Source of the DNA: Eubacteriales bacterium
GTDB lineage: Bacteria; Bacillota; Clostridia; Lachnospirales; Lachnospiraceae
Assembly (NCBI GenBank): GCA_030525875.1
Contig: JAUNDV010000017.1
Coordinates: forward strand, 7,553-48,199
Direction: 5' to 3'
DNA: 40,647 bases
Shown here: piece by piece, positions 33,757 through 40,647 of the stretch
Position numbering within the stretch: position 1 is the stretch's first letter
Layout: every line of letters starts with the position of its first letter
Made by a program: the position numbers and the translations under genes
The notes under the pieces: generated by a model
The model's input: only the letters and a program-made list of their open reading frames with translations
The model's database searches: none
Told to the model about the DNA's origin: nothing

Positions 33757-34932
33757 TCAACGCATTAAATCAAGAATTTCTCTTATCTCTTTTCTTCCAA
33801 GGCTTATATATGACTGGAACACCATCTTACCATCTCTTGAAGTCTTATCTGCAAGCTTATCAAGCTCTGACTCTTCTATACCAAGCTCATGCAGTCTTGT
33901 AGGCATATTTAATGATTTAAAATATCTCTCACAGGCACAAATTCCTTCTATAGCGGTTTTCTCCGGCTCCTCATAGTTCATAGGCACTCCAAGAATATTA
34001 ACTGCCATTCTTGTAAATCTGGCCACATCATATTTCATAACATATTTGCAATAAGCTGGGAAAATAACGCTAAGCGCAGCTCCATGGGTTATATTGTCGT
34101 GAAGCGCACCAAAATCAAGGCTCATCTTGTGAGGAGCCCAGCAGCCATTTCGTCCTACCCCTGTAATATTGTTATGTGAGAGACTTGATGCCCACATAAG
34201 TGTTGCTCTTGCATTGTAATCCTTAGGATTCTCTATAGCATAAGGTCCAGCTTCCTTTACAGAAAGAAGAACAGCTTCAGCAATTCTGTCTGTTGGTTCG
34301 CATGCCTTTTCTGGTGTAAGATATCTTTCAAATGTATGCATCATAATATCTACAACTCCACAGGCAGTCTGGAACGCATCTACACTGTATGTATTTTCAG
34401 GATTCATAAAAGCAACCTCAGGACGGTTTGCATCACAGTTTAATCCTCTCTTGATACCTCTTTCCATGTTAGTTATAACTGCACTATTGCTCATTTCACT
34501 TCCTGCCGCAGATATGGTTAGGACTGATCCCATAGGAAAAGAATGCTCAGGAATGATAGTATTTTCTATCAGCTCCCATGGATCTCTATTTTCCCCAAGT
34601 CCTATACCTATGGCCTTACATGTATCGATAACTGAGCCACCTCCTACAGCAAGCAGAAAATCTAAGCCATGCTGCTTTACAAGCTTTATTCCTTCATATA
34701 CCTTATCTATCTTTGGATTAGGCTCAACACCTGCAAGTTCTATATAGCTTATATCATGAGAGCTAAGCTCATTGACGACCTTATCAAAAAGTCCATTTCT
34801 TTTTATACTTCCACCACCATAAACAACAAGTACCTTTTTATAACCCTTTTTGTTAAGATATGTGCCTATATTGCTTTCAGCGTTCTTTCCAAAAAATACC
34901 TTTGTAGGTGTATAAAACTCAAAATCCAGCAT
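33757..34932 (-). CDS. Iron-containing alcohol dehydrogenase (butanol dehydrogenase/YqhD-like)
   Basis: A 391-residue group III alcohol dehydrogenase, expected to reduce an aldehyde to an alcohol with NAD(P)H during fermentation. It begins FEFYTPTKVFFGKNAE; the nucleotide-binding motif is VGGGSVIDTCKAIG. The metal site is indicated by aspartate 195-region PENTYSVD, histidines in VDIMMHTFERYL, GCWAPHKMSLDFGALHDNITHG and the family end. The pattern is closest to the BDH/YqhD branch, whose members act on butyraldehyde and various short aldehydes (family knowledge). GGGAGG is spaced 6 nt from the ATG. The gene lies 110 bp after the 5'-nucleotidase gene with a hairpin between, so it is probably only partly co-transcribed. 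Confidence 0.94.
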   Translation of the reverse strand: MLDFEFYTPTKVFFGKNAESNIGTYLNKKGYKKVLVVYGGGSIKRNGLFDKVVNELSSHDISYIELAGVEPNPKIDKVYEGIKLVKQHGLDFLLAVGGGSVIDTCKAIGIGLGENRDPWELIENTIIPEHSFPMGSVLTISAAGSEMSNSAVITNMERGIKRGLNCDANRPEVAFMNPENTYSVDAFQTACGVVDIMMHTFERYLTPEKACEPTDRIAEAVLLSVKEAGPYAIENPKDYNARATLMWASSLSHNNITGVGRNGCWAPHKMSLDFGALHDNITHGAALSVIFPAYCKYVMKYDVARFTRMAVNILGVPMNYEEPEKTAIEGICACERYFKSLNMPTRLHELGIEESELDKLADKTSRDGKMVFQSYISLGRKEIREILDLMR

Positions 34933-34952
34933 AAAAAACCTCCCTGTATAAA

Positions 34953-34983
34953 GAAGAGTGTTAAGAAAACCCCAACACTCTTC
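34953..34983 (-). terminator. Hairpin between 5'-nucleotidase and alcohol dehydrogenase genes
   Basis: A perfect 10-bp stem, GAAGAGTGTT (34953-34962) and AACACTCTTC (34974-34983), has an 11-nt loop. On the minus strand only TTTATA follows, a poor T-tract, so it may be a weak terminator for the upstream gene or a leader hairpin of the dehydrogenase mRNA. Confidence 0.5.
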
Positions 34984-35042
34984 ATATAATTATCTTATTC
35001 TATTTTACTTTATAACCACTCTCTGGTACAGATACTTTGTAA

Positions 35043-36722
35043 TTATTTGATAACTATTCTTCCCTGTCCTCTTGGATTTGCATACTCTTCGCCTACAACT
35101 CCGCCAAGATTCTTGTTAATGTAATTGTAAAGAACATCTACATCTACAGATACATCCTGAAGAAGAACCTTGCAGCCATTGAACATTGTCATTCCATCTC
35201 CACCTGAAAGGAGCATGTAGTTATGTGATGCGAGCTTATATGTCTTGTTGAGATCAAGAGGCTGTCCTCCAACCATGATATCAGTTACTCTGTAAGCTCC
35301 GTTAACACTTGCAAAGTTACCCTTTTCGTCTGTAACTACGCTGCTAGGAATAGCTGTGTTAACTGTATAAGTAAGACCTGAAACCTGAAGGAATCCACCA
35401 TTTTCCTCTGGAAGATTTCTTGCTCCCATCTCAAGAGCATCCTTTATCTGCTGTCCTGTTGCCTCGATCATGCATGCAGAGTTACCAAATGGGAATACAG
35501 TAAGTGCATCATTGTAAGTGATATCTCCAGCCTTGATGCTTGCTCTTATTCCACCACCATTTGAAAATGCAATATCAGCTCCTGTAATAGCACGATATCC
35601 ATCCGCTGTAAGATCTCCAAGGTTTGTTTCTGCACTTCTTACTGCTCTCTTTCCTGTATCAGGATCTGAAACTGTAAGATCAACCTTTGTGCTTCCAATT
35701 ACCTGCTTAAGAGTCTCACTGTACTGTGACTGTATGTTCTTGATAAATGCATCAACTGTTGGGTCAACTGCCTTAACATCATTTCCTTCAACAAATGCTG
35801 CTGGTCCTAATTTTTCTCCAACAACTGCATTAACCATCTCTGTAGTAATAGTTCCGTCTGGCTTGATAACCATCTTTCCTATACTCTCAAGCTTTGTTCC
35901 AGTCTGTGCTGTAACTACTGCCTTACCATCCTTGTTTGGATAAGTTGTCTGATAGTTTTCATGTGAATGTCCGTCAATAAGTGCATCTATTCCATTTGTG
36001 TTCTGGATAACAGCCTGTGCTGACCAGTATGGTGTTACTCCATTCATTCCTAAATGTGTTACAGCTACTACATACTGAGCACCCTCAGCTCTTGCTGCAT
36101 CAACTGCTGCCTGAACCTGTGCATATAATCTCTGTCCATTGCTGTCTTCACAGAAGCTATAAATATAGTTTCCATTTTCATCCTGGAAATATGCAGGTGT
36201 TGACTTTGTAAAGCTTTCAGGTGTGGTTACTCCAACATATGCTACCTTGGTTCCGCCATAATCAAGAATCTTATAAGGTGCAAACTGTGTTGTACCTGTC
36301 TTGAGATTAACAAAGTTACTTGAAATATACTTGCATTCAAGCTTGTCATTAAGCTCTAAAAGTCTTGGTACCTTGTAATCAAACTCGTGGTTACCAGGTA
36401 TAGCTACATCGTATCCGAGTTCATTCATGATGTCGATGATATAGCTTCCTTCTGAAAGTGTTCCTATAGGAGCACCCTGAACAGCATCTCCTGCATCTAC
36501 CAATGTAACATACGGTGTCTGCTTCAGCATCTCCTGCTCGTATAATGCGAGTCCTGCATAACCAATGTTGTCATCTACAGCACAGTGAACATCATTTGTA
36601 AAAAGAATTACAATGTCATTGTCCTGAGCCATGGCATCAATAGAGAAACTTCCTGCTGCAATCCCTAAGGTTACTGCACATGTCATAAATGCTGCAGCAA
36701 TACGCTTCATAAAACGTTTCAT
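35043..36722 (-). CDS. Secreted 5'-nucleotidase (UshA-like metallophosphatase)
   Basis: A 559-residue exported hydrolase that releases nucleosides and phosphate from nucleotides. A signal peptide (about 1-32, ending SIDAMA) precedes the calcineurin-like metal domain with FTNDVH (42-46), DAGD (76-79), GNHEFD (110-115) and DGHSHENY. The C-terminal nucleotidase domain has FSNGGGIRASIKAGDITYNDALTVFPFGN and YKLASHNYMLLSGGDG. No LPxTG or other anchor is visible; the protein ends RGQGRIVIK, so it is probably released or held non-covalently. GGGAGG is spaced 8 nt from the ATG and a good promoter precedes it. CD73-like substrate choice (AMP against other nucleotides) cannot be told from sequence. Confidence 0.95.
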   Translation of the reverse strand: MKRFMKRIAAAFMTCAVTLGIAAGSFSIDAMAQDNDIVILFTNDVHCAVDDNIGYAGLALYEQEMLKQTPYVTLVDAGDAVQGAPIGTLSEGSYIIDIMNELGYDVAIPGNHEFDYKVPRLLELNDKLECKYISSNFVNLKTGTTQFAPYKILDYGGTKVAYVGVTTPESFTKSTPAYFQDENGNYIYSFCEDSNGQRLYAQVQAAVDAARAEGAQYVVAVTHLGMNGVTPYWSAQAVIQNTNGIDALIDGHSHENYQTTYPNKDGKAVVTAQTGTKLESIGKMVIKPDGTITTEMVNAVVGEKLGPAAFVEGNDVKAVDPTVDAFIKNIQSQYSETLKQVIGSTKVDLTVSDPDTGKRAVRSAETNLGDLTADGYRAITGADIAFSNGGGIRASIKAGDITYNDALTVFPFGNSACMIEATGQQIKDALEMGARNLPEENGGFLQVSGLTYTVNTAIPSSVVTDEKGNFASVNGAYRVTDIMVGGQPLDLNKTYKLASHNYMLLSGGDGMTMFNGCKVLLQDVSVDVDVLYNYINKNLGGVVGEEYANPRGQGRIVIK

Positions 36723-36784
36723 TTGATTGATCCTCCCTCTTCTGAATCATTTTACATACTGCAAATTAATACAGCTATAGTATG

Positions 36785-36813
36785 ATTATATCCCACTAAT
36801 TAGTATTTGTGAA
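36785..36813 (-). promoter_or_regulatory. Promoter of the 5'-nucleotidase gene with a spacer palindrome
   Basis: On the minus strand TTCACA (36808-36813) and TATAAT (36785-36790) are spaced 17 bp. A perfect 10-bp palindrome, ACTAATTAGT (36795-36804), fills the spacer and could be a repressor site. Confidence 0.65.
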
Positions 36814-36854
36814 CTAAAACATATGCTAAAACAGGTAATTTTTTTGTAATATTT

Positions 36855-36893
36855 TTATGTAAAAAGAGCCATCAATACTGACGACTCTTTTAT
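36855..36893 (-). terminator. Terminator of pckA
   Basis: A 13-bp stem with two wobble pairs (AAAAGAG outer arms, 36862-36891) and a 4-nt loop is followed on the minus strand by TTTTTACATAAAAATATT. It lies about 30 nt after the pckA stop. Confidence 0.8.
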
Positions 36894-36919
36894 AAAAATC
36901 ATAGCTATTAAGTATAAGA

Positions 36920-38530
36920 TTAAAGCTGTGGACCAGCTGAAACAAGTGCCTTTCCAGCATCGTTGCTCTCGTACTTTGCGAAGTTCTTAATGAATCTCTG
37001 TGCAAGATCCTTAGCCTTCTCTTCCCACTCTGTTGCATCAGCATATGTGTCACGAGGATCAAGAATTCCTGTATCAACACCCTTAAGCTCTGTAGGAATC
37101 TCAAAGTTGAAGTATGGAAGCTTCTTTGTTGGAGCATCAAGAATGTCTCCATTAAGAATAGCATCGATAATTCCACGGGTATCCTTGATTGAGATTCTCT
37201 TTCCTGTTCCATTCCATCCTGTATTTACGAGATATGCCTTAGCTCCGCTCTTCTCCATCTTCTTAACAAGCTCCTCTGCATACTTTGTTGGGTGGAGCTC
37301 AAGGAAAGCCTGTCCGAAGCAAGCTGAGAATGTAGGTGTTGGCTCTGTAATTCCTCTCTCTGTTCCTGCAAGCTTAGCAGTAAATCCTGAAAGGAAGTAG
37401 TACTGTGTCTGCTCTGGTGTAAGAACTGATACTGGAGGAAGTACTCCAAATGCATCTGCTGAAAGGAAGATAACATTCTTTGCAGCAGGACCAGCTGATA
37501 CTGGACGAACAATCTTCTCAATGTGATCGATAGGATATGATACACGTGTATTCTCTGTAACGCTCTTGTCATCGAAGTCGATCTTTCCGTTCTCATCAAG
37601 AGTAACGTTCTCAAGAAGAGCATTTCTTCTGATAGCATTGTAGATATCTGGCTCTGACTCCTTGTCAAGGTTTATAACCTTAGCATAGCATCCGCCCTCG
37701 AAGTTGAATACTCCGTTGTCATCCCATCCATGCTCGTCATCTCCGATAAGAAGACGCTTAGGATCTGTTGAAAGAGTTGTCTTTCCTGTTCCTGAAAGTC
37801 CGAAGAAGATTGCTGTGTTCTCTCCGTTAAGATCTGTATTTGCTGAGCAGTGCATTGCTGCAATACCCTTAAGTGGGAGATAGTAGTTCATCATTGAGAA
37901 GATACCCTTCTTCATCTCTCCACCATACCATGTATTTAAAATAACCTGCTCACGGCTTGTAATATTGAATACTACTGCTGTCTCTGAATGAAGACCAAGC
38001 TCCTCGTAGTTTTCTACCTTAGCCTTTGAAGCATTGTAGCATACGAAATCTGGCTCAAAGTTCTCAAGCTCTTCAGCTGTAGGCTGAATGAACATATTCT
38101 TAATGAAATGTGCCTGCCAAGCTACCTCTACGATAAATCTGATAGCCATACGGGTTTCCTTGTCAGCACCACAGAAAGCATCAACAACATAAAGCTTCTT
38201 GTTTGAAAGCTCCTTTAATGCAATGTCCTTTACAACATTCCATGTTTCTTCTGAAGCTGGATGATTATCATTCTTATACTCATCAGTTGTCCACCATACT
38301 GTATCCTTTGAATTTTCATCCATTACAATGAACTTATCTTTAGGTGAACGACCTGTATATACTCCAGTCATAACGTTTACAGCGCCAAGTTCACTTACCT
38401 GACCCTTTTCAAAACCTTCAAGGTCTGCCTTGGTCTCTTCCTCAAATAAGAACTCATAAGAAGGATTGTGTACAATCTCTGTAGTGCCGGTAATTCCGTA
38501 CTTGCTTAAATCGATATTTGCCATCTGCAT
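36920..38530 (-). CDS. pckA: Phosphoenolpyruvate carboxykinase (ATP)
   Basis: A 536-residue cytosolic enzyme interconverting oxaloacetate plus ATP with phosphoenolpyruvate, CO2 and ADP. In rumen and gut anaerobes it often runs in the carboxylating direction (family knowledge). The kinase loop [13 protein letters not shown] lies at 242-254 (GLSGTGKT at 244-251), followed by [21 protein letters not shown] and the metal-binding HCSANTD region are intact. AGAGG precedes two possible starts: the ATG at 38530 (4 nt) and one at 38524 (10 nt) giving [11 protein letters not shown]; either is possible and the difference is two residues. Codon use is strongly biased, as in highly expressed genes. It has its own strong promoter with a probable operator. 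Confidence 0.97.
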   Translation of the reverse strand: MQMANIDLSKYGITGTTEIVHNPSYEFLFEEETKADLEGFEKGQVSELGAVNVMTGVYTGRSPKDKFIVMDENSKDTVWWTTDEYKNDNHPASEETWNVVKDIALKELSNKKLYVVDAFCGADKETRMAIRFIVEVAWQAHFIKNMFIQPTAEELENFEPDFVCYNASKAKVENYEELGLHSETAVVFNITSREQVILNTWYGGEMKKGIFSMMNYYLPLKGIAAMHCSANTDLNGENTAIFFGLSGTGKTTLSTDPKRLLIGDDEHGWDDNGVFNFEGGCYAKVINLDKESEPDIYNAIRRNALLENVTLDENGKIDFDDKSVTENTRVSYPIDHIEKIVRPVSAGPAAKNVIFLSADAFGVLPPVSVLTPEQTQYYFLSGFTAKLAGTERGITEPTPTFSACFGQAFLELHPTKYAEELVKKMEKSGAKAYLVNTGWNGTGKRISIKDTRGIIDAILNGDILDAPTKKLPYFNFEIPTELKGVDTGILDPRDTYADATEWEEKAKDLAQRFIKNFAKYESNDAGKALVSAGPQL

Positions 38531-38607
38531 CTAACCTCTTTTCTTTCTAAAAAATGTCTTAAATGATAATCACCTATCTAAGTGTAGGCTTCTTCTCCAT
38601 TTTCAAT

Positions 38608-38635
38608 ATTATACATATTTAAACGTTTACGTCAA
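38608..38635 (-). promoter_or_regulatory. pckA promoter with LacI/CcpA-type palindrome in the spacer
   Basis: On the minus strand TTGACG (38630-38635) and TATAAT (38608-38613) are spaced 16 bp. The spacer contains the perfect palindrome TAAACGTTTA (38620-38629) with the central CG typical of LacI-family operators. A second 10-bp palindrome, TCAATATTGA, overlaps the -35 side. The leader is about 70 nt. Confidence 0.75.
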
Positions 38636-38805
38636 TATTGAAATTGACAAATATATAACAAAATCAACACTTAAACGGATTCAGTTTTATTATCCGCTAT
38701 CAGCGTTTATCTGTTACCATTAAAAAAGCCCATAAAATAAGTGTTTTAATGCTTTTCATAGCTCATATTTTTCTATCACTGTACATCTTTTATTATTGCT
38801 TAAAA

Positions 38806-38857
38806 TGAGTCAAAAAGTGAGTAAATTTATGAGTAACTGAGTCAAAAAGTGAGTAAA
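38806..38857. repeat. 20-bp direct repeat beside the integrase remnant
   Basis: The same 20 bp, beginning TGAGTCAAAA and ending GTGAGTAAA, occurs at 38806-38825 and 38838-38857, a 32-bp period. It lies just downstream of the integrase 3' end. Such repeats near integrase genes can be arm-type binding sites of the recombinase (inference). Confidence 0.7.
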
Positions 38858-38887
38858 AAAGCCTTACAAGATCACCCCTGTAAGGCT
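38853..38887 (-). terminator. Terminator of the integrase remnant
   Basis: Stem GCCTTACA (38861-38868) and TGTAAGGC (38879-38886) is followed on the minus strand by TTTTTTACTC. Confidence 0.8.
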
Positions 38888-38895
38888 CAATTTTA

Positions 38896-39138
38896 TTAAA
38901 ACGCTTTAGCTATCTTTTCCATTTCCTCTTGCATTGTGTTAGGCAACACGTGAGCATATAAATCCATAGTCATGGCAAGGCTTGAATGTCCTAATATCTT
39001 CTTTAACGTCTGCGGGTTCATTCCGTTTTCTATTGCCCTTGTCGCAAAGGTATCGCGTAAGGCATGTGGCGTTACTCTGTCTATATGTATATTTTTGTTT
39101 TCTAATCTTTTAAAGGTTCTATTAAAAACATGAAGCAA
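38896..39138 (-). pseudogene. C-terminal fragment of a tyrosine integrase (phage/ICE type)
   Basis: About 80 residues of the catalytic domain remain. HALRDTFATR gives the H-x-x-R pair (H25, R28), LGHSSLAMTMDLYAH gives the later histidine (H51) and the nucleophile tyrosine Y61, and the end TMQEEMEKIAKAF is a common finish of Tn916-family integrases. The N-terminal arm-binding and core-binding domains and the first catalytic arginine are missing. The open frame runs on only about 15 codons upstream, through Phe/Leu-rich sequence, to a TAG near 39189. Its first codon here is TTG without a ribosome site, so it is a decayed remnant. It keeps its own terminator. It marks one side of an old integrated element next to pckA. 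Confidence 0.85.
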
Positions 39139-39168
39139 GACACAGTGATGTAAAATATCACCTTTTAA

Positions 39169-39300
39169 ATTAAAAAAAAGATTAAATATCTAATTATCCG
39201 CATAAACACAGGAAATATAAGCAATATAGACGAAAAAATAAGAGAAATTTACCACGAATTTACAACGATTGAAAGAACCTTGATACGACAAAGAATATAG
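39169..39300 (+). pseudogene. C-terminal remnant of an unidentified protein
   Basis: A plus-strand frame without a start codon, opened by an in-frame TAA at 39166, runs to TAG at 39298-39300. It encodes about 43 residues including RINTGNISNIDEKIREIYHE, a charged, helix-like tail. A good terminator begins 6 nt after the stop, which is what one expects of a real gene end. I do not recognise the family. It is probably the tail of a gene cut off by a deletion between it and the integrase remnant. Confidence 0.4.
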
Positions 39301-39306
39301 CAAAAT

Positions 39307-39341
39307 GGCATTTCATACAGAATATGAGATGTCTTTTTTGT
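39307..39341 (+). terminator. Terminator behind the gene remnant
   Basis: Stem GGCATTTCAT (39307-39316) and ATGAGATGTC (39324-39333) has two wobble pairs and a 7-nt loop, followed by TTTTTTGTTTG. Confidence 0.75.
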
Positions 39342-39400
39342 TTGTGCAATATATCATAGTTGTTCTTTTTCTGCTTGACTATCAATCATTTTTTAGAATA

Positions 39401-39451
39401 TGAATTGTCAAGAGCCTGTTGCGTAGCAATGTTTACACTCTTGATAATTCA
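39401..39451. repeat. Nested inverted repeat in the accessory region
   Basis: Outer 14-bp arms TGAATTGTCAAGAG (39401-39414) and CTCTTGATAATTCA (39438-39451) match at 13 of 14 positions. The 23-nt spacer holds a smaller dyad, TTGC-gta-GCAA. No T-run follows, so it is not a normal terminator. It may be a recombinase or regulator site. Apart from this, the terminator and a promoter, 39301-39576 holds nothing I can identify. Confidence 0.6.
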
Positions 39452-39489
39452 AGGGATAAAAAATATATTTGACAGAAAGCAGAAAAGTA

Positions 39490-39518
39490 ATGACTACATA
39501 TTAGGTAAATGTTATAAT
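39490..39518 (+). promoter_or_regulatory. Probable promoter of the two small accessory genes
   Basis: TATAAT (39513-39518) is preceded at 17 bp by ATGACT (39490-39495). A perfect TTGACA at 39469-39474 lacks a -10 at the right distance. The start codon follows 58 bp later. Confidence 0.5.
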
Positions 39519-39576
39519 CTTATTGAAATATAAATAAGTTTTTTGAACAATTTGTTTTTAATTAAGGAGGCTTTTT

Positions 39577-39957
39577 ATGTTTGGTTTTGGAAAAAAACAG
39601 AATAAATCTTTATTCATAATGGGAACAGATGTTATAGAAATTATTAAGTCCGACTATGAGAATGATATGGCTTTTGCTCTTATTGAATTTTTATACGAGG
39701 GAAAACAATATACAATGGGGTCTTGTGTTTTGCCTGCTAATGCTGAAGAATGTAAAGAAAATATATCTTTTATATTTCAAGATAAAGTGTTTGAAAATTT
39801 TGAAGAATTTCAATCAGGTATCAATATAGATGATAAAAATATTTCTCAATTGGATAAACCTATTGAAATTATTAGAGCAGGCATTATTGATAATGAAGTT
39901 CTATTGAAAACACCGTGGGGTGATAAACGATTAGCTGATAAAGCAGTTAATAAATAG
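39577..39957 (+). CDS. Hypothetical protein, 126 residues
   Basis: I do not recognise this protein. It has AAGGAGG ending 6 nt before the ATG, so it is very likely translated. After a short basic start (MFGFGKKQNK) it has no signal or membrane segment. The composition is acidic and mixed alpha/beta, with hydrophobic strands such as AFALIEFLYEGKQYTMG, an aromatic acidic stretch FQDKVFENFEEFQ, and a C-terminal EIIRAGIIDNEVLLKTPWG. Small acidic proteins of this kind in mobile regions are sometimes orphan immunity proteins, but no motif shows this here. It is AT-rich compared with the chromosomal genes. The membrane-protein gene follows 30 bp later, so the two form a pair. Confidence 0.8.
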   Translation: MFGFGKKQNKSLFIMGTDVIEIIKSDYENDMAFALIEFLYEGKQYTMGSCVLPANAEECKENISFIFQDKVFENFEEFQSGINIDDKNISQLDKPIEIIRAGIIDNEVLLKTPWGDKRLADKAVNK

Positions 39958-39987
39958 CTGTCTTTTGGAAAGGAGTATGAAAATCTT

Positions 39988-40434
39988 ATGGCACTATTGA
40001 TGTTCAGAACTTTTGGATTGATTATTATATTCTTTATAGTTTTAATTATGTATGTTTTACATAAGAAGAAAAATGGGAAGTTTATTAAACGAAAGGCTAT
40101 CAATGAAGAAGAAAAATTAAAATATCAAAAATGGGAAAAAATAATCAATATCATAGCGATTGTAGGATTATTGATTTTCGGTATATTTATAACTGTTCCT
40201 TGTTGTTTGGATATACCTTATTTACTCTCTGGTAATTTAATTGAAGTTACAGGCGAAGTCACACAAGGTTCAATGTCTGGAGAAAACTCTAGTAGTGAAA
40301 GAAGAATACATATTAGAGATGATAAAACGAGAGAAGAACATTCCTTAAAGTATTGGGGAACAGGTAATGACATAGGAGATAAAATAACTGTAAGATATTT
40401 ACCACACACAGAATATGGATATGTAGTTAAGTAA
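39988..40434 (+). CDS. Hypothetical two-helix membrane protein, 148 residues, DUF3592-like end
   Basis: The protein has two membrane segments (about 5-24 and 51-71) joined by a basic cytoplasmic loop, then a C-terminal domain of about 68 residues. The end, with EVTGEVTQG, a polar loop and GDKITVRYLPHTEYGYVV, resembles the small beta domain of DUF3592-type membrane proteins, in which a variable strand pair is followed by a GDxVxVxYxP-like strand. This is a weak match by eye. AAGGAG lies 12 nt before the ATG, longer than usual. It follows the 126-residue gene and is closed by the structured terminator region. Function unknown. Confidence 0.75.
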   Translation: MALLMFRTFGLIIIFFIVLIMYVLHKKKNGKFIKRKAINEEEKLKYQKWEKIINIIAIVGLLIFGIFITVPCCLDIPYLLSGNLIEVTGEVTQGSMSGENSSSERRIHIRDDKTREEHSLKYWGTGNDIGDKITVRYLPHTEYGYVVK

Positions 40435-40482
40435 TACAAAAATTCTTGTTTCAGATTACGCCATATTATTAGTATTGCAGAC

Positions 40483-40553
40483 GGAGTGATCCAGACACGG
40501 CGGTGGGAAAATCTCTTAGATTTTTCCGCCGTTTTTAGTGGCTGGTTCACTCC
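40483..40553 (+). terminator. Nested 71-nt dyad containing a terminator
   Basis: The inner hairpin has arms CGGCGG (40498-40503) and CCGCCG (40526-40531) plus an AT-rich upper stem, followed by TTTTT, a good terminator for the preceding gene. It is enclosed by outer arms GGAGTGATCCAG (40483-40494) and CTGGTTCACTCC (40542-40553), matching at 11 of 12. The outer arms are not needed for termination. Confidence 0.75.
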
Positions 40554-40562
40554 GGCAGTTGA

Positions 40563-40610
40563 GCGAGCTTGCGAGCGAACAGTAAGCCCCCATTATCTAA
40601 CAAGGGGGGC
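40563..40610. repeat. GCGAGC repeat and GC-rich hairpin at the window edge
   Basis: GCGAGC occurs twice (40563-40568 and 40571-40576), then GCCCCC (40586-40591) and GGGGGC (40605-40610) form a stem around ATTATCTAACAAG. This GC-rich patch in AT-rich sequence, with no coding frame, could belong to an origin of transfer or an element end. The rest to 40647 shows nothing I can identify. Confidence 0.5.
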
Positions 40611-40647
40611 ACAAAAAACAAGAGACAATATACACTAACAAGCGGAA

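Noticed and set aside
37225-37668. Long alternative minus-strand frames inside pckA
   Set aside because: Out-of-frame products of biased codon use in a highly expressed gene; low-complexity Ser/Gln/Leu/Arg composition.
38666-38745. AACACTTA and TAAGTGTT as possible element ends between pckA and the integrase
   Set aside because: An 8-bp match over this distance in AT-rich DNA is expected by chance and has no target duplication to support it.
39401-39451. Invertible promoter (inverton) between 14-bp inverted repeats
   Set aside because: The 23-nt spacer is far too short to hold a promoter or to be inverted by known recombinases.
39469-39500. Promoter using TTGACA at 39469 and TACATA at 39495
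   Set aside because: The spacing of 20 bp is too long; the TATAAT at 39513 with a weaker -35 is preferred.
1-40647. CRISPR arrays, rRNA and tRNA genes, intact insertion sequences
   Set aside because: I saw no regularly spaced repeats of CRISPR type, no tRNA or rRNA hallmarks and no transposase gene.

Overview
The window looks like a low-GC Gram-positive chromosome of the class Clostridia, most likely a member of the Lachnospiraceae. Reasons are the strong AGGAGG-type ribosome sites, frequent TTG and GTG starts, a single-chain glycyl-tRNA synthetase, RNase J, an IreB-RuvX-DUF1292 cluster as in Bacillota, a lysine riboswitch and an ATP-type PEP carboxykinase. The family assignment is inference; no rRNA or species marker is present.

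Layout. At the left edge a dCMP deaminase gene points right (120-608) and is closed by a hairpin. From 787 to 30282 almost everything is on the minus strand. Read in the direction of transcription, this stretch holds several groups: prmA-nnr-rsmE-glyA (ribosome and 16S rRNA methylation, NADHX repair, one-carbon metabolism); a lysine-riboswitch-controlled amino-acid ABC transporter; a cysteine desulfurase with thiI (tRNA 4-thiouridine and/or thiazole sulfur); mtaB-ireB, ruvX and a DUF1292 gene, RNase J, an MltG-like anchor protein, trmR and trhP (wobble 5-methoxyuridine), and a YdcF-like protein; an M16 peptidase with era, recO and glyQS; then a sensor kinase-regulator pair with a MazG-like gene, a DUF3298 lipoprotein and a short-chain dehydrogenase. 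One small plus-strand gene, an HPr-like protein without the phosphorylatable histidine, interrupts this run at 19519.

From 30431 to 38530 are separately promoted units: a PsiE-like membrane protein (plus strand), a GNAT acetyltransferase, a compact redox operon (TlpA-like lipoprotein, a 49-residue CXXC membrane peptide, a polyferredoxin-like membrane protein, all overlapping), an iron-dependent alcohol dehydrogenase, a secreted 5'-nucleotidase and pckA. The pckA promoter has a LacI/CcpA-type palindrome between its -35 and -10 boxes.

From about 38650 to the right end the sequence is accessory. It holds the C-terminal piece of a tyrosine integrase with a 20-bp direct repeat beside it, a C-terminal gene remnant followed by its terminator, nested inverted repeats, two small unrecognised AT-rich genes, and a 71-nt nested dyad followed by a GC-rich hairpin at the edge. 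This looks like a degraded or partial integrative element.

The points most worth a second look are the TlpA-CXXC-polyferredoxin operon, the His-less HPr paralog, the lysine riboswitch with a large palindrome over its promoter, the catalytic-domain-less MltG homolog, and the structured accessory right end.
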